Origin: Actinomycetes bacterium
GTDB taxonomy: Bacteria; Actinomycetota; Coriobacteriia; Anaerosomatales; Anaerosomataceae
Assembly (NCBI GenBank): GCA_021850085.1
Contig: JAJZRZ010000061.1
Span: 1-8,788 of the forward strand
DNA: 8,788 nt
Direction of reading: 5' to 3'
Shown: positions 1 through 7,446 of the stretch, one piece after another
Position numbering within the stretch: the first letter of the stretch is position 1
Layout of the letters: the number at the start of each line of letters is the position of its first letter
Program-made: the position numbers and the translations under genes
Notes under the pieces: model-generated
Seen by the model: the letters and a program-made list of their open reading frames with translations, nothing else
Told to the model about the DNA's origin: nothing
The model's database searches: none

Positions 1-909
1 CCCTTTGATCCGACCCGCACGCTCGTAGATGGTCGAGAGGTCGGTGTACATGTAGCCGGGGTAGCCGCGGCGGCCCGGCACCTCTTCACGCGCGGTCGAC
101 ACCTCGCGCAGCGCCTCGCAATAGTTCGTCATGTCGGAGAGGATGACGAGGACCTGGAGGTCCTTCTCGAACGCCAGGTACTCGGCCACCGTGAGCGCGC
201 ACTTCGGCGTGAGCAGACGCTCGACCGTCGGGTCGTCGGCGAGGTTCAGGAAGAACACGACCCGCTCGAGGGCGCCAGTGGTCTCGAACTGCGACATGAA
301 GTACGCGGCCTCGCGATGGGTGATGCCCATCGCGCCGAAGACGATCGCGAACTCCTCGCCGGATTTCACGCGCGCCTGACGGATGATCTGCGCGGCTAGC
401 TCGTTGGCCGGGAGACCTGAGCCCGAGAAGATCGGGAGCTTCTGACCGCGCACAAGCGTGTTGAGACCGTCGATGGCGCTGATGCCGGTCTCGATGAAAT
501 CGGCCGGCTGCGCGCGGCGGTATGGGTTGATCGGCGCACCGGTGATGTCCAGACGCCGCTCAGGGATGATCGGAGCGCCGCCGTCGATCGGCTTGCCCGT
601 TCCGTTGAGGATCCGCCCGAGCAAGTCGGGCGCAACGTCGATCTTGGCGACCTCTTCAAGGAACCTCACTCTGGTGGCATCGACATCTATGCCCTGCGTG
701 CCCTCGAACACTTGGATGACCGCGACCGTCCCGGACACCTCGAGCACTTGCCCGCTCCGCTCGCAGCCGTCAGGCATGAGTACGGCCACCATCTCGTTGT
801 ACGCCACGCCGTGGACGTTCTCCACGAAGATCAGAGGACCTGTGACATAGGTGAGGGTCCGGTACTCGGTGGAGAGCAGCGGATGGTCGAGTGTCGCATC
901 CACGGTCAT
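1..909 (-). CDS. atpB: V/A-type ATP synthase subunit B, 3' end cut off by the window edge
   Basis: This is the non-catalytic nucleotide-binding subunit of the V1/A1 head, which alternates with subunit A in a hexamer. Only the first 303 residues are present; the family is usually about 460-470 long, so roughly the last third lies outside. The ATG at 909-907 follows the subunit A stop codon directly. A GAGGTG Shine-Dalgarno sequence inside the last codons of A sits 6 nt upstream. Residues about 18-85 are the beta-barrel (EYRTLTYVTGPLIFVENVHG). The nucleotide-binding fold follows, with SGSGLP at 162-167 where a catalytic subunit would have a GKT P-loop; this loss is normal for B subunits. The conserved segment SDMTNYCEALREVSTAREE (258-276) and GYPGYMYTDL (282-291) are diagnostic. 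The arginine that reaches into the catalytic site lies in the missing part and cannot be checked. The identification is firm. Confidence 0.97.
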   Translation of the reverse strand, partial: MTVDATLDHPLLSTEYRTLTYVTGPLIFVENVHGVAYNEMVAVLMPDGCERSGQVLEVSGTVAVIQVFEGTQGIDVDATRVRFLEEVAKIDVAPDLLGRILNGTGKPIDGGAPIIPERRLDITGAPINPYRRAQPADFIETGISAIDGLNTLVRGQKLPIFSGSGLPANELAAQIIRQARVKSGEEFAIVFGAMGITHREAAYFMSQFETTGALERVVFFLNLADDPTVERLLTPKCALTVAEYLAFEKDLQVLVILSDMTNYCEALREVSTAREEVPGRRGYPGYMYTDLSTIYERAGRIKG

Positions 910-2670
910 CTACAGCACCTCGATTCCAGCGATCTGCTCGCTGATCTGCTGGACCAGCTCGGGCATCCGCGCGAGCGCCTGGTCGTGCGGTGTCGTCTTG
1001 AGGGTCGAGATCTCGTCTCGCGAGGGCAACTGCATCACCTGACGCAGCGACACACCGCGCGACATCGCCTGCGTGGCGGCGTCGCTGAAGGCAAGTATCG
1101 TCTTCAGGATCCAGTACGCCTTCTGCGGAGGGCAGTAGGCGTCGACGGCGTCGAACGCGAACTGCTGCAAGAAGTCCTCGCGGATCATACGCGCGACCTC
1201 GAGGATGATCTTCTCGGTCTCCGGCAGCGCGTCGGGACCGACCAGCTGCACGATCTCTTGGAGTTCCGTCTCCTTCTGGAGAATGAACATGGCGCGCTCG
1301 CGTACAGCGCGCCAGTCGTCTGCCACCTCGCTCTCGAACCAGCCCTGCACCTGGCTGAGGTACAGGGTGTAGGACTTGGTCCACGAGATGGCCGGGAAGT
1401 GACGGCGATGGGCGAGCGATGTGTCGAGAGCCCAGAAGGCGCCGGTCACGCGGAGTGAGTTCTGCGTCATCGGCTCGGACATATCGCCGCCGGGCGGCGA
1501 AACAGCACCGACCATGGTCACGGAGCCGACTATGCGGTCGCCATCGCCGCCGAGCGCCTCGACGCGGCCTGCGCGCTCGTAGAAGCTCGCCAGTCTGGTG
1601 GCGAGGTAGGCTGGGTAACCTTCCTCTCCCGGCATCTCTTCAAGCCGGCCCGATACCTCGCGCAGCGCCTCGCCCCAGCGAGACGTGGAGTCCGCCATCA
1701 TCGCGACGCTGTAGCCCATGTCGCGGTAGTACTCGGCCAGCGTGACGCCCGTGTAGATGGAGGCCTCACGCGCGGCCACCGGCATGTTGGATGTGTTGGC
1801 GACCAGCACGGTCCGGTCCATGAGCTTCTGGCCCGTTCGTGGGTCGTCGAGCTCCGGGAACTCGGCGAGCACCTCGGTCATCTCGTTGCCGCGCTCGCCG
1901 CACCCCACGTAGACGATGATGTCCACGTCGGCCCACTTTGCAAGCGACTGCTGTGTGACCGTCTTGCCCGTCCCGAATCCGCCAGGGATGATCGCGTTGC
2001 CGCCGAGGGCGACCGGAAAGAACGTGTCGAGGATGCGCATGCCCGTCATGAACGGGGTCGTGGGGTCGAGCTTGCGCTTGTAGGGCCTGCCATAGCGCAC
2101 CGGCCACCAATGACTCATCGTCAGCTCGGTACCGTTGTCGAGGACCGCGACGACCTCGTCCACCGTGTATGAGCCGGCCGGCGCCAGTCTCACTATCGTC
2201 CCGCTCACGTTCGGCGGGACCATGATACGGTGCAGCACGGTGGCCCCTTCGGGCGTCGTGCCGATCACGTCCCCGCCGCAGACCGCTTGGCCGGGCTGAG
2301 CCACCGGCGTGTAGGCCCACAGCTTCTCGCCATCGAGTGCGCGCGCCACGGTGCCGCGGGCTATGAAGTCGCTTCCGGTGTCCTGCGCGATGACCGGCAG
2401 CGGGCGCTGGATGCCGTCGTAGATCGACGACAACAGGCCGGGGCCAAGTTCGAGCATCAGCGCACCCTCGGTCGACTCGACCGGCTCGCCGATGTACAGG
2501 CCTGACGTGTCCTCGTAGACCTGGATCGTGACGAAATCGCCCTCAAGCCTGATGACCTCGCCCATCAGGCCGGCATCACCGACCCTGACGACGTCGTACA
2601 TCTTTGTCCCCGTCATGCCCTCGGCAACGACCACGGGACCGGTGATCTTTGAAAGCGTTCCGACAATCAT
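910..2670 (-). CDS. atpA: V/A-type ATP synthase catalytic subunit A
   Basis: This is the catalytic subunit of the soluble head, which hydrolyses or makes ATP and drives the shaft. It has 586 residues, the usual length. The N-terminal beta-barrel covers about 1-75 (GTLSKITGPVVVAEGM). The inserted 'bulge' domain, found in A but not in B or F-type beta subunits, covers about 110-190 and includes HRIMVPPNVSGT (147-158). The P-loop GGFGTGKT is at 230-237 with K236 and T237. The catalytic glutamate is E259 in GCGERGNE. The signature DSTSRWGEALREVSGRLEEM is at 327-346, followed by PGEEGYPAYLATRL. The C-terminal helical domain runs from about 440. The start ATG shares one base with the TGA stop of F (TGATG), and GAGG sequences lie just upstream. 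The TAG stop abuts the B start. All catalytic residues are present, so it should be active. The direction of operation (synthesis or hydrolysis) cannot be told from sequence. Confidence 0.98.
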   Translation of the reverse strand: MIVGTLSKITGPVVVAEGMTGTKMYDVVRVGDAGLMGEVIRLEGDFVTIQVYEDTSGLYIGEPVESTEGALMLELGPGLLSSIYDGIQRPLPVIAQDTGSDFIARGTVARALDGEKLWAYTPVAQPGQAVCGGDVIGTTPEGATVLHRIMVPPNVSGTIVRLAPAGSYTVDEVVAVLDNGTELTMSHWWPVRYGRPYKRKLDPTTPFMTGMRILDTFFPVALGGNAIIPGGFGTGKTVTQQSLAKWADVDIIVYVGCGERGNEMTEVLAEFPELDDPRTGQKLMDRTVLVANTSNMPVAAREASIYTGVTLAEYYRDMGYSVAMMADSTSRWGEALREVSGRLEEMPGEEGYPAYLATRLASFYERAGRVEALGGDGDRIVGSVTMVGAVSPPGGDMSEPMTQNSLRVTGAFWALDTSLAHRRHFPAISWTKSYTLYLSQVQGWFESEVADDWRAVRERAMFILQKETELQEIVQLVGPDALPETEKIILEVARMIREDFLQQFAFDAVDAYCPPQKAYWILKTILAFSDAATQAMSRGVSLRQVMQLPSRDEISTLKTTPHDQALARMPELVQQISEQIAGIEVL

Positions 2671-3002
2671 CAGCCTCGCCTCAGCGTAATGTCGAATCCG
2701 ATTGCCCGTCGTATCAGGCGCGATAGATACGCCCGATGATCCTCCTCGGTTGCGAGCTTTTCGCGTATCGGCAATGAGATGACGATCGGCCGATACGACT
2801 GATTGATCTTCTGCTGCGTGCGTTCGTCGACCTCGGCCAAGAACGCCTCGTTCACGGCCACGATGCCGCTTTCGTCGTCGTCGATCAGCTCGGACAAGCG
2901 GCGCCTGGCATCGTCGGGACCATCGGCGACCACGACGTTCACTCCCGCAAGCCCGAACCCGTCCGCGGTGTCATGGTCGGTGAGGACGATGAGTCTATAC
3001 AA
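2670..3002 (-). CDS. atpF: V/A-type ATP synthase subunit F (TTG start)
   Basis: This is the small central-shaft subunit that binds subunit D and takes part in rotation and its regulation. It has 110 residues, normal for the family (about 100-110). The N-terminal half has the alternating beta-alpha pattern of the CheY-like fold typical of F: YRLIVLTDHDTADGFGLAGV at 2-21, then a VVVADG strand and a GIVAVNEAF strand around 46-54. The PIVISLPI strand is at 72-79 and a basic C-terminal helix closes the protein. The start is TTG at 3002-3000, inside the end of the C gene (8-nt overlap). It is supported by a GGGAGGAG sequence 7 nt upstream and by the family N-terminus beginning immediately after it. 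The symbol follows the archaeal/V-type naming and is not the F-type b subunit. The stop overlaps the A start by one base. Confidence 0.93.
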   Translation of the reverse strand: MYRLIVLTDHDTADGFGLAGVNVVVADGPDDARRRLSELIDDDESGIVAVNEAFLAEVDERTQQKINQSYRPIVISLPIREKLATEEDHRAYLSRLIRRAIGFDITLRRG

Positions 3003-4092
3003 CGATGAGCTCCTCCCTCATGCGCTGCACCGGCATGCCGACGGACACGCCCTTCACCACGATCCGCAGGTTCGTCACCTCGTTGGCTTTCATCCACAGG
3101 TAGCCGATGGCAAGGCCGATCCCCAGCGGATCCCCCTTGCCCGAGACGAACGCCTTTCGGAACAGGTAGTTTTCGAGCGCGCGCTCGAAAACAGAAACGG
3201 AACCCTTCTCGATGTACAGATACGCGACCTGCTCGATCTGTCTGCCGAATGGCGTCTTCTTGATCCGGTTGAAGATCTCGTCCACATCCGACTTGCTCGC
3301 CAGGTCCATGAAGAGATCGAAGTCCACAACGGTGCCGCCGGGCACGAAGAACCGCGAAGCGTCTGTGTCGCTCAGATCCGAGTTCAGAAGCCTGATGCAT
3401 GTCAGAAGGTTCATCGTGTCGACCTGCACCGCGAGGAATTCGCGCGCAAGACGCATATTGGGACCTCTGCCGCTCAGACGCTTAGCCGCCCACTCGTAGT
3501 AGTAGCGGTCGAGTGCCAGCTCCAGCAGCGAGAGGTCCTGGGTCTGCAGGTACTCCGAGAGGACGCTGCGCAGCGGCATCGCGTAGGGCAGTCCCCATGT
3601 GGACAGCGTATCAACCACAGCCTTCACGTCCGCCTGACGTGCCAGCTCCTCCGCGTCGGCCTGTGTCAGCTGCCCGACGGCCATCAGGCTGTTGGCGATC
3701 TCTTCCTCCGAGAGAGACATGTGCTTCCCACGGATGACCGTCTTGACGTTGAACAGATCCCAGCGCCCCAGAAGCGCGGTGATCAATGAATGTGCCTCGA
3801 TGTTCGTGAGTTCGAGGACCGTTCGGAAAGTGCGGGTCATGTTGTCCCGGAGCGCCTCATCGACCTGGGTCGCGGTCCGTCCGTGGAGGATACGGTTCTC
3901 GAGATCGTGGCCGTACCCGGTCTGCAGGATCTTCTGGATCACGACGGCGATGTCCTTCGACGCCATGAGGTCCTCGAAGAACGCGTGCTTCAGCAAGCGT
4001 GACCGCATGCCGCGCAATCGAGCGTTCGTATACCCGTAGTCCCTGCCGGGCGGCCGATACTTCGTGACGGTAACTGCCTGGCGAGCGCTCAT
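2995..4092 (-). CDS. atpC: V/A-type ATP synthase subunit C (AC39/d-type funnel subunit)
   Basis: This subunit is the funnel- or socket-shaped connector that seats the central shaft on the membrane rotor ring. It has 365 residues, at the long end of bacterial and archaeal homologues, which are often 320-370. Family landmarks are YGYTNARLRGMRSRLL (19-34), LLGRWDLFNVKTVIRGK (107-123), and GDPLGIGLAIGYLWMKANEV (320-339) followed by TNLRIVVKG near the C-terminus. The pattern is a mostly helical three-fold repeat with no membrane segment. The ATG overlaps the E stop as ATGA, and the Shine-Dalgarno is modest (GAGGT, about 9 nt away), so translation is probably coupled to E. The 3' end overlaps F by 8 nt. 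Codons 301-308 form a perfect 24-bp palindrome in the DNA, listed separately. The symbol follows V/A-type naming. Confidence 0.95.
   Translation of the reverse strand: MSARQAVTVTKYRPPGRDYGYTNARLRGMRSRLLKHAFFEDLMASKDIAVVIQKILQTGYGHDLENRILHGRTATQVDEALRDNMTRTFRTVLELTNIEAHSLITALLGRWDLFNVKTVIRGKHMSLSEEEIANSLMAVGQLTQADAEELARQADVKAVVDTLSTWGLPYAMPLRSVLSEYLQTQDLSLLELALDRYYYEWAAKRLSGRGPNMRLAREFLAVQVDTMNLLTCIRLLNSDLSDTDASRFFVPGGTVVDFDLFMDLASKSDVDEIFNRIKKTPFGRQIEQVAYLYIEKGSVSVFERALENYLFRKAFVSGKGDPLGIGLAIGYLWMKANEVTNLRIVVKGVSVGMPVQRMREELIVV
3010..3017 (-). promoter_or_regulatory. Shine-Dalgarno sequence deciding the TTG start of atpF
   Basis: GGGAGGAG on the minus strand lies within the last codons of atpC, 7 nt before TTG at 3002. 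Its strength and spacing justify accepting the rare start codon. Confidence 0.75.
3169..3192. repeat. 24-bp perfect palindrome inside atpC
   Basis: GTTTTCGAGCGC is followed immediately by its exact reverse complement. The 12 paired positions are in frame and encode VFERALEN (codons 301-308 of subunit C). As RNA it could fold as a 10-bp stem with a GCGC loop. No T-run follows on the coding strand, so it is not a classic terminator. Confidence 0.8.
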
Positions 4093-4667
4093 GAACTCAG
4101 GACCTCAGCGACCTTCGCGCCGGCAAGCCCGCGAACCTTGTCCAACCGGCTTTCGAACGTGTTCCTCCGGACGACGCGACCCCCGTTCATGGCCACCACG
4201 AGCCCGCCGATCGACTCGAGGGTGGGCGAGAGCGTGCACGTCACCTTGAGGTCGGCGACCACCTTGGCCGCCAGCCCTGCGTCCTCGGGTGCCACCAACA
4301 GTTCGCACTCCCCCGACGTGCCCGCGAGGGCCTCCCGCGCCAGCGCCGCGAAGACACGCTCGTACTCCTTCGTCCCCCGAAGCCCAGCAAGACGGTGGGT
4401 GGCCTCCTCGAAGACCGCATCGACAGCGCTGTCACGGACGGCCGCTTGGTCACGCCGGACCTGTAGCCGGGCAGCGTTCATGGCTTTGGCCGCTTTCATC
4501 CGCACGGCCTCCTCGGCCGCAGCGATCCTGGTCCGGGTGATCCGCTCCGCCTCGTCTCGAGCTTCATGCTCCAGCGTATCCGCCTGCACAGTGGCTGCGT
4601 GCAGGATCTGGTTCACCTCACTGTCCGCCTGCTCCTCGAGCGCCTTGAAGATGTCTTCGATCGCCAT
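4089..4667 (-). CDS. atpE: V/A-type ATP synthase subunit E (peripheral stalk)
   Basis: This is a peripheral-stalk subunit that pairs with the H/G-type subunit as a long coiled coil and clamps the stationary head to membrane subunit I. It has 192 residues, typical for E (about 185-200). Residues 1 to about 90 are a charged, alanine-rich helix with heptad character (MAIEDIFKALEEQADSEVNQ, then further DEAERITR-type repeats), the expected stalk helix. The C-terminal half is a small alpha/beta domain that binds the head, including ECELLVAPEDAGLA (120-133) and the conserved-looking SIGGLVVAMNGGRVVRRNTF. The ATG at 4667-4665 has a GGAAGGA Shine-Dalgarno 7 nt upstream. A 43-nt gap separates it from K, and the stop overlaps C as ATGA. 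The symbol here means V/A-type E, not the F-type c subunit. Confidence 0.93.
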   Translation of the reverse strand: MAIEDIFKALEEQADSEVNQILHAATVQADTLEHEARDEAERITRTRIAAAEEAVRMKAAKAMNAARLQVRRDQAAVRDSAVDAVFEEATHRLAGLRGTKEYERVFAALAREALAGTSGECELLVAPEDAGLAAKVVADLKVTCTLSPTLESIGGLVVAMNGGRVVRRNTFESRLDKVRGLAGAKVAEVLSS

Positions 4668-4710
4668 CCGTCAGTCCTTCCATGAGCCGATACCCGTCGA
4701 CCGCAACGCG

Positions 4711-5037
4711 TCAGGCGGTACCGAGCATGAATGCGATGACGAATCCCAGCAGGACGATGATCTCGGGGAGAGCCTGCAAGACGATGATGTTCGTCGCGGC
4801 CTCGGGACGCTCGGCAAGCGTGCCTGCGCCTGCGGCGCCGATCTTCGATTGAGCGTAGCCCGCGGAGAAAGCGGCTACGGCCATCGAGATGCCAGCGGCG
4901 GCATAACGAGCCACAGCGGCACGCCAGTCCTCAGCTGCCCCCGGGGCGACTTCCTCGGCGAGCGCGATCGCCGGGACTACCATGGCGGTCAGGAATGCAC
5001 TCCCGAACACCATTCTTGCGAGCCTGTTCTTGATCAT
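4711..5037 (-). CDS. atpK: V/A-type ATP synthase rotor ring subunit K (proteolipid, c-type)
   Basis: This is the proteolipid that forms the membrane rotor ring and carries the transported ion. It has 108 residues. Residues 1-28 look like a cleavable leader: a basic start (MIKNRLARM), a hydrophobic core and an AIALA/EE cleavage-like site. The Thermus L subunit is known to have a similar leader. The mature part is a single hairpin of two membrane helices, about 41-63 and 83-106, joined by the polar loop KIGAAGAGTLAERP. The ion-carrying carboxylate is E92 in LQALPEIIVLLGF. Na+-type c subunits have a glutamine in helix 1 (here about A59) and a Ser/Thr after the glutamate (here I93); both are missing, which suggests H+ transport. 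The ATG overlaps the I stop as ATGA and is preceded by the best Shine-Dalgarno of the operon, GGAGGTGA. Confidence 0.95.
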   Translation of the reverse strand: MIKNRLARMVFGSAFLTAMVVPAIALAEEVAPGAAEDWRAAVARYAAAGISMAVAAFSAGYAQSKIGAAGAGTLAERPEAATNIIVLQALPEIIVLLGFVIAFMLGTA

Positions 5038-7010
5038 GCGTTCTTTTCACCTCCGGTCTTGTGGAACGGCCTGTATTCTTCCTTGCCCGCCTCATAGAAC
5101 TTCCCGAAGAACTCCAAGAAGTTGAGACGCAGGGCGTGGATGTTCGGCGTGAACGCCGCCAGAACCAGGTGGAGCCCGTGCATCAGCACCATTACGATGA
5201 TGCCGACGGCCGGCGGCATGGCCTTCGACATCTCATTGATGGCGCTCGCGAAGATCGCCCCGGAAAGCCCAACCGCCATGACACGGATGTAGCTGGCGAT
5301 GTGGGAGACGGTCTCAAGGATCTCGATGAAACCCAGGATCTGGCCGAAGATGAGGACCATGAACACCCCGGCCACGAGCACGCCGGCCCCCAGCATCTGC
5401 ATCGGGGGGGAGATACTGGCATCACCGAGCAGGATCATGGCCATGATCCAGATGATCAGGCCGACGACCATGCTGGCAAGTCCGCCCTTCACGTAGGCGT
5501 GCTTCCTGTGCTTCGTCCTGACCGCGTTGACCACGCCGAGGATCAGGCCGAACAGGATCTGGAGCACCCCGAGGACAAGGGCTCCGATCATGAGCGGCTG
5601 CACGTCGACCTCACGGTTGTACGGCAGCGTCACCCCGAACACCTCGATCGGGATGATCCAGCCCAAACCGTGCGAGCCCACAAGATTGCCGAAGACCTCA
5701 CCGTAGAGCAGGCCGAACAAGATCGCGGAGGTGGCGGCGGGTCCGAAAATGCCGGTGGCGAGCTGGACAGCCGGCTTGTCCTTGAACTTGAAGCGCATCC
5801 ACAGGACCGCTGCGAGCATGATGGCGCCGTAGCCCACGTCGCCCACGATCATGCCGAAGATGAGCGGATACGTGAACGCGAGGACGATGGTGGGATCGAA
5901 GGTGCCGTAGGCGGGTTTCCCGCCCATCAGGTAGCCTATGAGTCCCTCGTACGGAGCCGCGAACTTCGGATTCCTGAGCGCGACCGGGGTTTCCTCGAAG
6001 TCGCGCTCGTCGATCTCGAGCTGGTTGGCGATGACGTCGGGTCCGAATGCGCCGTTGATCACCCGGCGGAACTCCTTCACGCCGTCGGCGGGGAGCCAGC
6101 CCGTGATGACGAACGCATACTCCGTCTGACCGAACTTCGGGATGGCTGCGGTTTCGTCGATCTTGTCCACGAGGACATCACGGATCGTCGTGAGCTTCAT
6201 GTACCAGGTGTTGGACATGGCCGCGAGTTCCGCCCTGACCTTCTCCAGTTGGGCCGGCAGATCCTTCCGGCGCTGCCGCAGCTGTTCGTAGGCCACGTCG
6301 AAGGGCATGTCCTGGAACTCGGAGGGCAGCCGCACCTGGTTGACGTTCTCCATGGCGAGGAACTTGTGGACGGCCTCGGAGTACTTCTTCCCGAACACCA
6401 TGATGACGGCGGTGGTCTCATCGTCCACGTCTGTGGAGACGATCTCGCACTGGCTGTTCGTCATGGTGTCGAGTTCCCTCTTCAGGCCCTCGAGTGCGCC
6501 CTTGTAGCGCCGCTCCACGAGAAGCGCCACCGAATCGTAGGCGCCTGTGGTGACGATCTGCTTGGCGAGCGGCTGGATCTTCTGGAGGATCGGCTCGTAG
6601 CGAGCGAGCAACCCGATCTCGGCTTCCATCGAGAACTGCGCCTGCGCGAGGCTGGAGGTGCGGTCTTCGACTTGGTCTATCACCGCGCCGACCTCGGCGG
6701 CGAGCTCCTTGGCATCGAGCTGCCACAGCTTGAGGTAGTGCTTCTGGCGGGCGACCTCATCGACTGAGGCGGATGGGAGGTGGAGCGCCTTGATGATGGA
6801 CCGCAGGCGGATCAGCAGCTCCTCCATGCGCTCCTGTTCGGCGAGCTGGTTTTCAACGATCTCCATCTGATCGAGCGGGAGCTCACCTGAACTGATCCGC
6901 TTCGAGAGATCCTCGATGTGCAGTGTGCCCATCTCGTGGAGGAGCCTGACCACGTCGAAGAAGCGGTTCTTCGGGCCGATCAGCTCCATCCTTGCCATTG
7001 GGACCAACAT
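5034..7010 (-). CDS. atpI: V/A-type ATP synthase subunit I (membrane stator, a-subunit equivalent)
   Basis: This stator subunit forms the ion half-channels against the rotor ring and anchors the peripheral stalks. It has 658 residues, normal for the family. The start MLVPMARMELIG matches the usual MxVPM opening, and a GGAGGG lies about 6 nt upstream. Residues 1 to about 345 form the cytoplasmic arm, with long charged coiled-coil stretches (about 45-135 and 235-285). From about 372 there are roughly eight hydrophobic segments: about 373-390, 391-406, 418-443, 470-497, 509-530, 538-559, 573-594 and 601-620. The motif HIASYIRVMAVGLSGAIFA (570-588) contains R576, the likely essential arginine facing the K glutamate. 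The usual ending is also present (HALRLNFLEFFGKFYEAG, 625-642). The stop overlaps the K start as ATGA, and a 49-nt gap separates it from H. Confidence 0.97.
   Translation of the reverse strand: MLVPMARMELIGPKNRFFDVVRLLHEMGTLHIEDLSKRISSGELPLDQMEIVENQLAEQERMEELLIRLRSIIKALHLPSASVDEVARQKHYLKLWQLDAKELAAEVGAVIDQVEDRTSSLAQAQFSMEAEIGLLARYEPILQKIQPLAKQIVTTGAYDSVALLVERRYKGALEGLKRELDTMTNSQCEIVSTDVDDETTAVIMVFGKKYSEAVHKFLAMENVNQVRLPSEFQDMPFDVAYEQLRQRRKDLPAQLEKVRAELAAMSNTWYMKLTTIRDVLVDKIDETAAIPKFGQTEYAFVITGWLPADGVKEFRRVINGAFGPDVIANQLEIDERDFEETPVALRNPKFAAPYEGLIGYLMGGKPAYGTFDPTIVLAFTYPLIFGMIVGDVGYGAIMLAAVLWMRFKFKDKPAVQLATGIFGPAATSAILFGLLYGEVFGNLVGSHGLGWIIPIEVFGVTLPYNREVDVQPLMIGALVLGVLQILFGLILGVVNAVRTKHRKHAYVKGGLASMVVGLIIWIMAMILLGDASISPPMQMLGAGVLVAGVFMVLIFGQILGFIEILETVSHIASYIRVMAVGLSGAIFASAINEMSKAMPPAVGIIVMVLMHGLHLVLAAFTPNIHALRLNFLEFFGKFYEAGKEEYRPFHKTGGEKNA
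5047..5054 (-). promoter_or_regulatory. Near-ideal Shine-Dalgarno sequence of atpK
   Basis: GGAGGTGA on the minus strand, inside the end of atpI and 9 nt before the atpK ATG, matches the complement of the usual 16S rRNA 3' end. It is the best ribosome-binding site in the window, in front of the subunit needed in most copies. Confidence 0.8.
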
Positions 7011-7059
7011 CGCAGACCCTCCCCCCGCCGACGCGCGACTCCAAGAACCCGTGCGAGCG

Positions 7060-7428
7060 TCAGGCCGTGGTCACGAGCTTTGTGACGAGATCCGCCGCCT
7101 CACCCTGTCGCTTCGCCAATCCGTGCTCCAACGCCGCCGTTTCCGCGACGCCCTGCTCCTTTACGTCTTCGATCGACTTCTCGATCTCGGCGTAGACCTT
7201 GTCCGCATGCTCCTTCGCCAGACGCTCAGCGTCCGCCTGCGCGTTGCGAACGATCTCGAGGGATCGCTGGCGTGCGTCGCTGATCATCTTGTCGGCTTGG
7301 TTGCGCGCGGCGAAGACGCGGCCGGATATCTCCATCTCCTTCTCGCGGATCTGGAACAACGGCGAGTTCGCATCCCGGTGGACCGCCTCAGAGTGGAATC
7401 TGATCTCCTCCAGAACCTTCTCGTCCAT
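7060..7428 (-). CDS. atpH: V/A-type ATP synthase peripheral-stalk subunit H (G-type)
   Basis: This is a small coiled-coil subunit that pairs with E to make the peripheral stalk. It has 122 residues, slightly longer than common archaeal H or Thermus G proteins (about 100-120). It is almost wholly charged helix with no membrane segment. Residues about 20-105 show continuous heptad-like spacing, with recognisable blocks such as ADKMISDARQRSLEIVRNAQ (45-64) and ADAERLAKEHADKVYAEIEK (65-84). Sequence alone would only say 'coiled coil'. The position directly before atpI and the H-I-K-E order make the identification. The ATG at 7428-7426 has GAGGAG about 6 nt upstream. It is the first ATPase gene, so any operon promoter should lie in the 192-nt spacer before it or further up, through alr. 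Weak homology is usual for this subunit. Confidence 0.85.
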   Translation of the reverse strand: MDEKVLEEIRFHSEAVHRDANSPLFQIREKEMEISGRVFAARNQADKMISDARQRSLEIVRNAQADAERLAKEHADKVYAEIEKSIEDVKEQGVAETAALEHGLAKRQGEAADLVTKLVTTA

Positions 7429-7446
7429 TCAGCTCTCCTCGTATGG

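Noticed and set aside
424..426. Missing GKT P-loop in subunit B (SGSGLP instead), as a possible broken active site
   Set aside because: Loss of the P-loop lysine is the normal state of V/A-type B subunits, which are non-catalytic.
5061..6767. Long 568-codon open frame on the plus strand opposite atpI
   Set aside because: It is exactly antisense to a well-supported gene. Its translation is dominated by H, D, E, R and V with no domain-like pattern, as expected for the complement of GC-rich codons.
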